Shown here piece after piece: positions 6,408 through 14,031 of a stretch of 64,000 bases of DNA. The notes below the pieces were generated by a model that had not been told where the DNA came from, did not search any database, and worked only from the letters and a program-made list of their open reading frames with translations. Source of the stretch: Aquiflexum sp. TKW24L. Its GTDB lineage: Bacteria; Bacteroidota; Bacteroidia; Cytophagales; Cyclobacteriaceae. Both the position numbers and the translations under genes were made by a program. Location: NCBI RefSeq assembly GCF_023502205.1, contig NZ_JAMFLG010000011.1, forward strand, positions 1-64,000, read 5' to 3'. Position 1 is the first letter of the stretch, and every line of letters begins with the position of its first letter.

Positions 6408-9215
6408 ATGTGTTTCGCTCACAAGACCTATTTTCAAGTCCTTCATACCATTTGCCTGGCGCTGCTGTTTACACTTTTTTCCTGCAAAAAATCTGAAGAC
6501 GCCTCCATCAAACCCGAGGACAACAGGTTTACCAAAGTCGTCCTGACCGAAGGAATGGACGAGCCAATGGAAATGACTTTCTTGCCGGAAAACAAAATTT
6601 TGGTGGTCGAGCGAAAAGGTGGGGTCAAGATTTTCAATGAAAAAACCGGGGAGATGAAACTCATTGCCACCATCCCGGTCAATACCAAATATACCAACAA
6701 AGAAGGCAGGGTGAGGGAAGCAGAAGAGGGATTGATGGGTGTAATTGCACACCCTAATTTTGCTAAAAACTCCTGGATCTATATGTACTACGCAGATCCT
6801 GCTGAGCCCAAGCATGTGCTGGCGCGGTGGGAATTGCATGGCGATTCGCTCTATGCCGATACCAAAAAAGTAATCTTGGAAGTTCCTACCCAGCGCGAAG
6901 AATGTTGTCATACCGGTGGTGGGATGGTATTTGACAAGGAAGGAAACCTCTTCCTCACTGTCGGCAATAACACCGTCAACCCACGGGTAGGATCCTCAAA
7001 CCTTGACGAGCGTCTGGGAATGGAAAGTGCAGATGACCAGCGGGCTCCCGGCAATACCAATGACTTGAGGGGAAAAATCCTTCGGATTCATCCTGAAGAT
7101 GATGGGACCTATGCAATTCCGGAGGGAAATTTATTTCCCGTAGGAACAGAAAAAACCAGACCCGAAATCTACACCATGGGACATCGGAACCCATGGAGGC
7201 CGACTCTGGACAGTGAGACAGGGTATCTGTATTGGGGAGAAGTTGGGCCGGATGCTTCTATCGATTCTATTTGGGGACCAAAAGGATATGATGAATTCAA
7301 TCAGGCCAAAGGTCCGGGATTTTTTGGTTGGCCGTACTTTATCGGAAACAACCAACCCTACAACAGGCATGACCTAGCAACCAATACCTATGGAGCGCCT
7401 TTTGATGTGAATAATCCTGTCAATGAATCAGTGAACAATACCGGACTCAAGAACCTGCCCACGCCTGTAGTGCCTGCGATGATTTGGTATCCTTATGGGG
7501 TTTCGGAGGAATTCCCGATTTTGGGAAGTTCGGGTAGAAGCGCTACGGGCGGACCTATTTTCCGCAAGGCAGATTTCAAAAAAGAAGCGACCTTTGTATT
7601 TCCTGTCTATTATGAAGGCAAATGGCTGATCGTGGATTTTATGCGGGGATGGATCATGGCTGTGACCATGGATGAAAATGGAGACTACAAATCCATGGAG
7701 CGATTCCTACCCAATGAAACTTTCAGCTCGGCGATAGATATGGATTTTGGTCCGGATGGTGCATTGTATGTCTTGGAATATGGAAGTGCATGGTTTCGTG
7801 GCAATGCCAATTCCCGCATTGTCAAAATCGAATATAATGCTGGCAACCGAAAACCAAATGTCAGTGCTTCGGCGGATAAATACGCCGGTGGAGTTCCCCT
7901 GACTGCAAAATTCTCCGCTGAGGGTACTTCCGATTACGATGATTATGATAAGGGCAAGCTGAATTTTGAGTGGAATGTGACTTCCGCCAATGGATTCAAG
8001 CAGGTTTTGAAAGATCAAAATCCGGAATTTACCTTCACAGAAGCAGGAACATACCAAATTACCTTGACCGTCACGGATTCCAAAGGAGACAAGAATTCAG
8101 CTTCATTTGAGGTGATAGCAGGCAATGAACCGCCTGTAATTTCGATTGATTTTGGTGGACTGAACAAAACCTTCTATTTCGGAGAAAAAGAATTTGCCTA
8201 TAATATTCAGGTTGAGGACAAAGAGGACGGGACTTCGGCCGGTGGAAAGATCAAGGCAGAGGAAGTTGCTGTGACTTTTGATTACGTGCCGGCAGGTTTT
8301 GACCCGATTGAGATCGCATCCAATCAAAGTGGGGCTGAGAATATGGCGATTTTGAATATCGGCAAAAACCTGATTGAAGCCAGCGACTGTAAATCCTGTC
8401 ACCAATATGACAAAACTTCCATCGGCCCAAGCTACACAGCGGTGGCGGCTAGATATCCCAAAACGGAAGAAAATACCAAGTTGCTTATCGGCAAGATCAT
8501 TAATGGTGGCAGTGGTGTATGGGGTGAACACGGGATGAGTGCCCATCCGCAATTATCTGAAGCAGATGCACGGCGAATGGTGGATTTTATCCTCAGTATG
8601 AATGAAACCAAACCGACAGTTGCCTCTTTGCCACTCAGCGGAAAAGTTGTACCTGTTGTCCCTGAAGGGGAAAATGGACAGGGAGGCTATCTTTTGCGGG
8701 CATCCTATGCCGACAAAGGTGCGGGAAATGTCGGTTCTCTCACCGGGGTGGATTACATTGCTTTACGGAATCCTTTCCTTGATCCCCAACTTTCAGAAAT
8801 CCGAAAAGGGGTGAATCTGATGACTACGCCGAGGGTCAACTTCTTTATGATTGGTGACCAATCGCATATAGGTTTTAAAGCATTGGATTTGACAGGTGTC
8901 AAGCAGATTGACCTGTATGTGGAGGTAAGCCCGCGGGCAGATGCGATTGGCGGTTCCGTGGAGGTGAGGATTGGCTCGCCGACAGGTCAGCTGATCGGTC
9001 AGAGTGAGTCCATGGTTCCAAAAGAAGCTGAATTCCGAAGACCACCCGAAGGAGTGAATCCTGTTGAGTGGAGACGGAAAAATACCACCAAATCACAGGT
9101 GGTTTTGAATCCGGTTTCCGGTAAACAGGATGTGTATTTTATCTTCAAAAACCCGAATGCCAAGGGTGAAGAAATCCTGATGAGTATCTCAGAGATTGGG
9201 TTTAGGGATAAATAA
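6408..9215 (+). CDS. Lipoprotein sugar dehydrogenase with PKD, cytochrome c and CBM-like domains
   Basis: A 935-residue lipoprotein (lipobox LFSC, Cys26). In order: a six-bladed glucose/sorbosone dehydrogenase-type beta-propeller (about 35-475; motifs GLMGVIAHPNF, HTGGG, GHRNPWRP), a PKD domain (about 478-575), a class I cytochrome c domain with CKSCH near residues 660-664 and a likely Met ligand in EHGMS, then a C-terminal beta-sandwich resembling CBM6. This suggests oxidation of a sugar or sugar alcohol outside the cytoplasmic membrane with electrons passed to its own haem. Substrate and cofactor (PQQ or none) are not determinable. A strong terminator follows at 9351-9377. The 574-bp upstream gap holds the palindromic repeat. 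Confidence 0.85.
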   Translation: MCFAHKTYFQVLHTICLALLFTLFSCKKSEDASIKPEDNRFTKVVLTEGMDEPMEMTFLPENKILVVERKGGVKIFNEKTGEMKLIATIPVNTKYTNKEGRVREAEEGLMGVIAHPNFAKNSWIYMYYADPAEPKHVLARWELHGDSLYADTKKVILEVPTQREECCHTGGGMVFDKEGNLFLTVGNNTVNPRVGSSNLDERLGMESADDQRAPGNTNDLRGKILRIHPEDDGTYAIPEGNLFPVGTEKTRPEIYTMGHRNPWRPTLDSETGYLYWGEVGPDASIDSIWGPKGYDEFNQAKGPGFFGWPYFIGNNQPYNRHDLATNTYGAPFDVNNPVNESVNNTGLKNLPTPVVPAMIWYPYGVSEEFPILGSSGRSATGGPIFRKADFKKEATFVFPVYYEGKWLIVDFMRGWIMAVTMDENGDYKSMERFLPNETFSSAIDMDFGPDGALYVLEYGSAWFRGNANSRIVKIEYNAGNRKPNVSASADKYAGGVPLTAKFSAEGTSDYDDYDKGKLNFEWNVTSANGFKQVLKDQNPEFTFTEAGTYQITLTVTDSKGDKNSASFEVIAGNEPPVISIDFGGLNKTFYFGEKEFAYNIQVEDKEDGTSAGGKIKAEEVAVTFDYVPAGFDPIEIASNQSGAENMAILNIGKNLIEASDCKSCHQYDKTSIGPSYTAVAARYPKTEENTKLLIGKIINGGSGVWGEHGMSAHPQLSEADARRMVDFILSMNETKPTVASLPLSGKVVPVVPEGENGQGGYLLRASYADKGAGNVGSLTGVDYIALRNPFLDPQLSEIRKGVNLMTTPRVNFFMIGDQSHIGFKALDLTGVKQIDLYVEVSPRADAIGGSVEVRIGSPTGQLIGQSESMVPKEAEFRRPPEGVNPVEWRRKNTTKSQVVLNPVSGKQDVYFIFKNPNAKGEEILMSISEIGFRDK

Positions 9216-9350
9216 ATATTGTCCACAGACCACAGTCAATAGACCATAGCTGCTTGAATTAAACTTCAATTCGGCTTCCAGAAATTTGATGAACGATCGC
9301 GGATATTCTTGATAATCATGATTTCCTTCAGGGATTGAAAGCGAATAGAA

Positions 9351-9377
9351 AAGCAGAGGCCTTATCGGCCTCTGCTT
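9351..9377 (+). terminator. Rho-independent terminator
   Basis: An 11-bp perfect stem (AAGCAGAGGCC with GGCCTCTGCTT), loop TTATC, followed by T residues on the + strand. It ends the dehydrogenase transcript. Flanking A residues make it potentially bidirectional, so it may also stop minus-strand read-through from the RNA candidate at 9435-9727. The stretch 9216-9350 holds no gene that I can see. Confidence 0.8.
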
Positions 9378-9434
9378 TTTTGCTTGAAAGCTTATAAAAT
9401 AATGGTCTGTTTCGGGCGAAAGGATATAAAACAA

Positions 9435-9468
9435 AAGCGGGAAAAATTCTTTCGAACTTTTCCCGCTT
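9435..9468 (-). terminator. Terminator of RNA candidate copy 1
   Basis: On the minus strand AAGCGGGAAAA pairs with TTTTCCCGCTT around a short GAA/TTC extension and loop, followed by TTTGTTTT. This is a strong intrinsic terminator shape placed at the 3' end of the predicted RNA. The same hairpin ends copy 2. Confidence 0.7.
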
Positions 9469-9727
9469 CACAAACTGAAAACCGTGGTCTTCAAATCATG
9501 CCAAGCTGCAGTTATTATGACTTTTTCCCCAGTTGCCCAAGTTCATAACCTTAGATTTTTAAACTCTGATTTCGCAGCCTTTCAGCTTTGATCCATGATT
9601 CCAATACTTCTGCGGTTGCCCTTTTCAGACTATCTACGTTGCCGTTTCAGCCCCTTTGCCTTTTCATCTTGAGTTTTAGATCCTAGTCTGAAATTTTACT
9701 TTCAGCCTTTTATCTCTCACTTGATAG
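9435..9727 (-). ncRNA. Candidate structured non-coding RNA, copy 1
   Basis: Predicted minus-strand transcript of about 290 nt between a promoter-like sequence (9731-9761) and a terminator (9435-9468). Reading the minus strand, it shows a CUGAAA...UUUCAG hairpin, a CG-GCAA-CG hairpin, a UCUG...GG-GCAA-CC...CAGA hairpin, a GCU-GAAA-GGC hairpin, and a GCAA-capped hairpin inside a GUUAU/AUAAC stem. Comparison with copy 2 shows paired changes that keep the stems. There is no shared open frame. I could not match it to RNase P, tmRNA, 6S or SRP RNA. The ends are inferred from promoter and terminator only. Confidence 0.6.
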
Positions 9728-9730
9728 AAT

Positions 9731-9761
9731 CAAATTTATGCTTCAAATAATTGATTTCCAA
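9731..9761 (-). promoter_or_regulatory. Bacteroidota-type promoter of RNA candidate copy 1
   Basis: On the minus strand TTG (9759-9761), a 20-base spacer, then TAAATTTG (9731-9738). This fits the known Bacteroidota -33 TTG / -7 TAnnTTTG consensus. The identical arrangement with the same spacer length occurs before copy 2, although the spacer sequences differ. Confidence 0.65.
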
Positions 9762-9820
9762 TAAATTGACAAATAATTTCTACACAATTTTTCCACTGGA
9801 AAAAAGCTTAAATCACAAAG

Positions 9821-9829
9821 TTATCCACA
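9821..9829. promoter_or_regulatory. DnaA-box-like TTATCCACA, copy 1
   Basis: An exact match to the DnaA box consensus. It lies upstream of the -33 element of the RNA promoter and about 80 bases before the M48-like gene start. It is part of a conserved block that also contains AAATCACAAAG. A single box is weak evidence of DnaA binding. Confidence 0.35.
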
Positions 9830-9909
9830 CCTGCATTTTCCCTTATCAAAAACAACCTAAAACCATCTTTATCCGTAAGCATGTTTAAATTCCTAAACCC
9901 CTGCTTTTT

Positions 9910-11274
9910 ATGAAAAGGTATCTTCTTCTTTTAGTTTTTGTCTTAGCTGCAAATTTCAGTTTTTCCCAAAGTAAAGTCACGCTCAAAGGGTATGTCGTCC
10001 GGCCATTTGGGGAATATACCGTCGGCGATACCGTCACCGTCTATGGTACCAGAAAAAATATCAATACCGGAATGGTTCAATACTATATCAGGTCTCCTTT
10101 TGGAGAATACCGTTATTTCAATGAAGATAGGATTTCCCTTCTTGGCAATGACCTTGATTTTTGGGAAAATGTGTGGATGGAAAACAGGGCTGAAACCATA
10201 AACAAAAAAGGTTGGGAAAGAGGCCTGAGGCAGGAATTGATAGAAGATGCCATGGATTATTATTCTCAAGCCCTTAATAACAACATGGTTTTGCAAGATG
10301 ACATGCTTTACGATTATATCTACCAGTTAATCTATTCGATCCATCCGCTTTCTATGCTGAAAGACAGGGCTTCAGATTTCAGCTTGGTCATTTTGAATTC
10401 CACGGAACACATCGCATTTTCTTTTGACAATGGCATGATTGTCCTGACCACTGGCCTGATAGCGAGTACGGAATCAGAAAATGAACTCAACCTGATTTTG
10501 GGACAATGTATTGCGCATGCCGTCCTCGAGCACAATCTTGTCAACCTCAATGAGGTCATCCGTGCGGAGCGCCGGGCAAGGATTTGGGGAACTGTCGCTG
10601 CTTTGGCTGCAGCTACGGCTATGGCTGCCGATGAGGTCAATAATGGGGTTTTGCATGACTACAGCCTTGCGGCGGATTTTGGGATGTCTGTTTATTTCCT
10701 TTCCTCCCAAGTCTTGGATAATCTTGGAGCAGGTTATTCCTCCGAACAGCAGTTAATGGCCAAAAGGACTGCTGCCAAATTTATGGATGAGCATCCTCAG
10801 GTTAATTTTTTCGATGACCAAGCGTACCTAAATACCATCGCAAGTGCAGTTTCCATTACCGCATGGCAGGAGTACCAGCTGAAGAATTACAGTTATGCCC
10901 AAGTGCTTGCTTTGAAACTTGCTGATGCTAGGATGGCTTCTGATATTGATTACCTGCTGCTGAGCAGAATACAAAGGAGAAAATCCAATGAAATGCTATC
11001 CAACCAACTGGCATTGGAATACCTTCAAACAGCCAGAAAAATGGCCTTGGATCCCTTACCGGAATTGGATAAGGAAGAAGGTTTGGTATATGCGAGGCTT
11101 CAGCAACATGAGAAATCCAAAGCGGCTTATTTGAAATACCGCGATAGTCTTTTAGAATTAAAGGAGAAGGGAAAGAATGTAGATGCTGAACTCAGGATGA
11201 TCAACCAATACCTGCAGCGGAATTTGGGGCAGGATGCTGCGGCGATGTTGAAGACTGATTTAGATCCTGATTGA
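9910..11274 (+). CDS. Secreted degenerate M48-like peptidase homologue with helical C-terminal repeats
   Basis: A 454-residue protein with a signal peptide (NFSFSQ near residue 20). After a beta-rich part with two RPFGEY/SPFGEY segments, residues 172-210 resemble M48 peptidases: a DNGMIVLTTGLI strand, then ELNLILGQCIAHAVLEH. In active M48 enzymes this would be HExxH; here the first His and the Glu are Gln199 and Cys200, with only His203 kept. The protein is therefore probably a non-catalytic relative. Two Ala-rich helices follow (about 225-243), then TPR-like helices to the end. It sits between two direct repeats carrying RNA candidates. Function unknown; a chaperone or binding role is speculation. 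Confidence 0.75.
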   Translation: MKRYLLLLVFVLAANFSFSQSKVTLKGYVVRPFGEYTVGDTVTVYGTRKNINTGMVQYYIRSPFGEYRYFNEDRISLLGNDLDFWENVWMENRAETINKKGWERGLRQELIEDAMDYYSQALNNNMVLQDDMLYDYIYQLIYSIHPLSMLKDRASDFSLVILNSTEHIAFSFDNGMIVLTTGLIASTESENELNLILGQCIAHAVLEHNLVNLNEVIRAERRARIWGTVAALAAATAMAADEVNNGVLHDYSLAADFGMSVYFLSSQVLDNLGAGYSSEQQLMAKRTAAKFMDEHPQVNFFDDQAYLNTIASAVSITAWQEYQLKNYSYAQVLALKLADARMASDIDYLLLSRIQRRKSNEMLSNQLALEYLQTARKMALDPLPELDKEEGLVYARLQQHEKSKAAYLKYRDSLLELKEKGKNVDAELRMINQYLQRNLGQDAAAMLKTDLDPD

Positions 11275-11362
11275 GGGACTAAGCTTAAAAAGGATTGATG
11301 ATCCGATTATAAGGAGAAACAGGCAAATGCAGGCTGCAAAAATGAGTAGGGCTTAAAAGCAA

Positions 11363-11397
11363 AAGCGGGAAGAAATTCTTTCGAACTTTTCCCGCTT
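11363..11397 (-). terminator. Terminator of RNA candidate copy 2
   Basis: On the minus strand a GC-rich stem ending in GCGGG/CCCGC, with one bulge relative to copy 1, is followed by TTTGCTTTT. It marks the 3' end of the predicted RNA and may also act on the + strand after the M48-like gene. Confidence 0.65.
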
Positions 11398-11655
11398 CAT
11401 CACTTGGAGACCGTAGTCTTCAAATCATGCAAGCTACAGTTATTGTGACTTTTCCCTCAGTTGCCCGAGTTCATAACCTTAGATTTTCAAACTCTGATTT
11501 CGCTGCCTTTCGGCTTTGATCCATGATTTCAAGACTTCTGAGGTTGCCCTTTTCAGATTTTCCACGTTGCCGTGTCAACCCCTTTGCCTTTTCACCTTGA
11601 GTTTTTGATCCTAGTCTGAAATTTTACTTTCAGCCTTTTATCTCTCACTTGATAT
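11363..11655 (-). ncRNA. Candidate structured non-coding RNA, copy 2
   Basis: Predicted minus-strand transcript of about 290 nt, a paralogue of 9435-9727. It shows a perfect CACG-GCAA-CGUG hairpin, GCC-GAAA-GGC, CUCGG-GCAA-CUGAG and a C(UACG)G tetraloop. Where it differs from copy 1, several changes keep pairing: C-G to U-A in the stem closing the first GCAA hairpin, U-G to C-G and U-G to U-A in the third GCAA hairpin, U-G to C-G in the GAAA hairpin. This supports a functional RNA fold instead of a decaying repeat. No known family was recognised. Confidence 0.6.
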
Positions 11656-11658
11656 AAT

Positions 11659-11689
11659 CAAATTTATGCTTCACTTTATTGAATTCCAA
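11659..11689 (-). promoter_or_regulatory. Bacteroidota-type promoter of RNA candidate copy 2
   Basis: On the minus strand TTG (11687-11689), a 20-base spacer and TAAATTTG (11659-11666), the same layout as copy 1. Confidence 0.65.
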
Positions 11690-11748
11690 TAATTTACAGC
11701 TTTATTTCCCCACAATTTTCCCACAAGAAAAAAGCCTAAATCACAAAG

Positions 11749-11757
11749 TTATCCACA
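11749..11757. promoter_or_regulatory. DnaA-box-like TTATCCACA, copy 2
   Basis: An exact DnaA-box-like 9-mer at the same relative place as in copy 1, about 140 bases before the PIG-L gene. It may be an upstream activator site of the RNA gene or only part of the duplicated sequence. Confidence 0.35.
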
Positions 11758-11897
11758 ATAGAGGATCCTGAATTTCCAAAAAGCATTGAAAGTCAAATTT
11801 GGACCGCAATTCGATGGGTATCAAACTTTCTTTCTTGTTGGCCATATTGATTTTCCTTTTGCTTTTTAATATCTTGAACATCCCAAATGACCGTTCC

Positions 11898-12773
11898 ATG
11901 AAAATCGCCCTTTTCTTTCTTGTTTTTCTTTTTCTGAATTTTACCACGGAAGCTTTTTCCCAAGAAAAACCTTTGAAAATCATCATGATCGGTGCCCATC
12001 CAGATGACTGTGACATCAAAGGGGGAGGAACTGCAGCCATTTTTGTTCAAATGGGCCATGAGGTGAAGTTTGTCTCAGTGACCAACGGAGATGCAGGACA
12101 TATGGAAGAAGGCGGCGGGATGTTGGCAAAAAGAAGAATGGCCGAGGCAAAAGAGGCAGGTCGGAGGTTGGGAGTGACTTACGATGTTTTGGACCACCAC
12201 GACGGTGAATTGCTCGCTACTTTACCTATCAGGTTGGAAATCATCCGCCTCATCCGCGATTGGGATGCAGATGTGGTCATTTCCCACCGTTCCAATGATT
12301 ACCATCCGGACCATCGTTATACTGCCATTTTGGTTCAGGATGCGGCATATATGGTTGGTGTTCCCAATATTGCCCCGGATACGCCACCTCTTCGAAAAAA
12401 CCCTGTTTTCCTTTATTTTCAGGACAATTTCCAAAAACCATATCCTTTTGAGGCGGACATCGCTATAGACATTACGGCTGTTTTGGATATAAAAGTAGAT
12501 GCCATAGATGCCCACGTTTCGCAGTTTTATGAGTGGTTGCCATGGATAGGTAATTATGCCGGGGAAGTACCCGCTGGCAAAGAGGAAAGGAAATCATGGT
12601 TGAAAAGTAAGCGATCTATAGCTCCAAATGCTGCCACCCGAGATGCCTTGAAAACCTGGTATGGTGAATCCAAAGCCGGGCAAATCAAATATGCAGAGGC
12701 ATTTGAGATTTGTGAATACGGTACTCAGCCCTCCAAGGAAGAAATCAAAAGGCTTTTCCCGATGCTGAAATAA
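11898..12773 (+). CDS. Secreted PIG-L/LmbE-family deacetylase
   Basis: About 291 residues from the ATG at 11898, chosen because a clean signal peptide (MKIALFF...AFSQ, cleaved near residue 21) follows it; upstream in-frame ATGs at 11799 and 11814 would add an extra hydrophobic stretch. The zinc-binding AHPDD motif is at residues 33-37 and the second motif HPDH at 136-139. Members remove N-acetyl groups from sugar conjugates. The secreted Bacteroidota form probably acts on GlcNAc-containing glycans (inference). The gene converges on a polysaccharide deacetylase gene 13 bases away. Confidence 0.9.
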   Translation: MKIALFFLVFLFLNFTTEAFSQEKPLKIIMIGAHPDDCDIKGGGTAAIFVQMGHEVKFVSVTNGDAGHMEEGGGMLAKRRMAEAKEAGRRLGVTYDVLDHHDGELLATLPIRLEIIRLIRDWDADVVISHRSNDYHPDHRYTAILVQDAAYMVGVPNIAPDTPPLRKNPVFLYFQDNFQKPYPFEADIAIDITAVLDIKVDAIDAHVSQFYEWLPWIGNYAGEVPAGKEERKSWLKSKRSIAPNAATRDALKTWYGESKAGQIKYAEAFEICEYGTQPSKEEIKRLFPMLK

Positions 12774-12786
12774 AGCAGGGGGTGTA

Positions 12787-14031
12787 TTATTTTCCAGGTC
12801 CTACCTTTTCCATGGTGATCTCTTTCAGGTCAAGTAAGGCACCTGTTTCAAATTGGTCCAGAGATTTAAAGAGTACTTTCTGATAGCCTGAATTCAACCT
12901 TATTTTGCCAATGGAAACTTTCTTGAAAGTTTCCCAGGAACCTGATTTCTCTACTTTTCCTTGTATTGATTCTTTCCCTGCTGACAGGATAAATTGCTTC
13001 CCTGCCTCTTCATCGGAAACAGACCATTTCATCCACACTTCATAGATTCCTTCCTCGGGGATTTCGACTTCCCATACCACACTGTCTTTATCCGTAAACC
13101 ATCCAAAAGCTCTCCATTCCGGCATGTATTTGATGTCAGGTCCAATGGCCCTTCCCTTTTCTGCGGTCAACATTAACCTGCCATCAGCCGAACTCCTGAT
13201 GAGTTCAGGGATGTTTGTGGTGTCTGAAGTTGCAAGACGGGTATCGAGTACATATTTTGCAACTGTTCCGATGGGAGCGATCCAGATCCCGTTGGCAGGG
13301 TCAGTGGCATATTCTGAAAGTTTTTTCAACATGCTTAAATAAGTGGTTTGATTTCCGGCATCGGCAGTTTCATGTCCTGCCAAAACCAACCACTGTCCGT
13401 TTTTTCGAGCCGATTCAATCAATGGCAAGATTTCATCAAAATCCTTATTGTCCATTTCCATTCCGGTCAGCTGAGCCATATCTGCATAGAATGGATCAGA
13501 AGGCGCTTCATCCATCCAGCTTCTTCCGGCAAGAAACATTTCAGAAATCAAGGGAACAAAGGATTGGGTATAAATACCTTTCCCAACGAAGGTTTGGCCA
13601 CATGGATACGCATAAACTGTTGGCCTTACACCAAGTAATTCCTCAATTTCTTTATTGGCCTGAAGCAATTCAGCTTTCATTCTGTCTAAAGTATAATTTT
13701 CCAATGCCCTTTCCCGGGACCAGACAAAATTTCCGCTGCAGGGGTGCTGTATGGAATGGTTCCCCATTTCATGGCCCGCAGCCACGGCTTTTTGCCAACC
13801 TTCCAAATCCTGTTTCAGGCTATTTGGCAATACAAAAAATGTGGCCTTTATTCCGTACTCATTCAAAAGCGGAATGCCCAGGCTTGTGTTTGTGGCTCGT
13901 GCATCATCAAAGCTCAGGCTCAGCGCCATTTTTTTTCCTTCAGGCCAAGGAAAAGATTGTTGCTGTGAAAAGGCCGCACTACCAAAAAGGAAAAGCAAAA
14001 GACACAGGGTGAAAATCGGTGATTTTTTCAT
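12787..14031 (-). CDS. Secreted polysaccharide deacetylase (NodB/CE4-like) with C-terminal beta domain
   Basis: A 414-residue exported protein. The signal peptide ends near FSQQQ. The NodB domain (about 30-250) has the metal-binding SFDDAR motif (Asp42, Asp43) and HSIQH (His92, His96), the Asp-His-His set of CE4 deacetylases. Residues about 265-414 form a separate beta-rich region resembling a carbohydrate-binding or DUF5077-like sandwich. It overlaps the upstream cytochrome-fused dehydrogenase gene by four bases (ATGA) and is therefore in the same operon. It probably de-N- or de-O-acetylates an extracellular glycan. Confidence 0.87.
   Translation of the reverse strand: MKKSPIFTLCLLLFLFGSAAFSQQQSFPWPEGKKMALSLSFDDARATNTSLGIPLLNEYGIKATFFVLPNSLKQDLEGWQKAVAAGHEMGNHSIQHPCSGNFVWSRERALENYTLDRMKAELLQANKEIEELLGVRPTVYAYPCGQTFVGKGIYTQSFVPLISEMFLAGRSWMDEAPSDPFYADMAQLTGMEMDNKDFDEILPLIESARKNGQWLVLAGHETADAGNQTTYLSMLKKLSEYATDPANGIWIAPIGTVAKYVLDTRLATSDTTNIPELIRSSADGRLMLTAEKGRAIGPDIKYMPEWRAFGWFTDKDSVVWEVEIPEEGIYEVWMKWSVSDEEAGKQFILSAGKESIQGKVEKSGSWETFKKVSIGKIRLNSGYQKVLFKSLDQFETGALLDLKEITMEKVGPGK

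Larger units (their letters stand above)
9431..9829. repeat. Direct repeat copy 1 (RNA gene plus upstream block)
   Basis: About 400 bp that align nearly end to end with 11359-11757 in the same orientation, with scattered substitutions and few indels. The shared part covers a terminator hairpin, a transcribed region, a promoter-like sequence and a further upstream block ending in TTATCCACA. No open frame is conserved between copies. The repeat flanks the M48-like gene at 9910-11274, so recombination between copies could delete or amplify that gene. Confidence 0.85.
11359..11757. repeat. Direct repeat copy 2 (RNA gene plus upstream block)
   Basis: The second copy of the repeat at 9431-9829, about 1.93 kb downstream in the same orientation. 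It has the same terminator, transcribed region, promoter spacing and TTATCCACA block. Differences are concentrated in loops or occur as stem-preserving changes. It fills most of the gap between the M48-like gene and the PIG-L gene; nothing else is seen in 11275-11358 or 11758-11897. Confidence 0.85.

Noticed and set aside
9435-11655. RNase P RNA, tmRNA or 6S RNA as identity of the repeated RNA
   Set aside because: The conserved RNase P core (GAGGAAAGUCC and ACAGAA regions) is not seen in place, there is no tRNA-like end or tag frame for tmRNA, and the multi-hairpin form with GNRA loops does not resemble the single long hairpin of 6S. A covariance search could still overturn this.
9821-11757. 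Replication origin based on two TTATCCACA boxes
   Set aside because: Only one box per repeat, no clustered boxes, no dnaA/dnaN/gidA neighbours, and the second box is explained by duplication.
13215-14012. 265-codon + strand frame
   Set aside because: Antisense shadow of the polysaccharide deacetylase gene; no domain and no supporting context.
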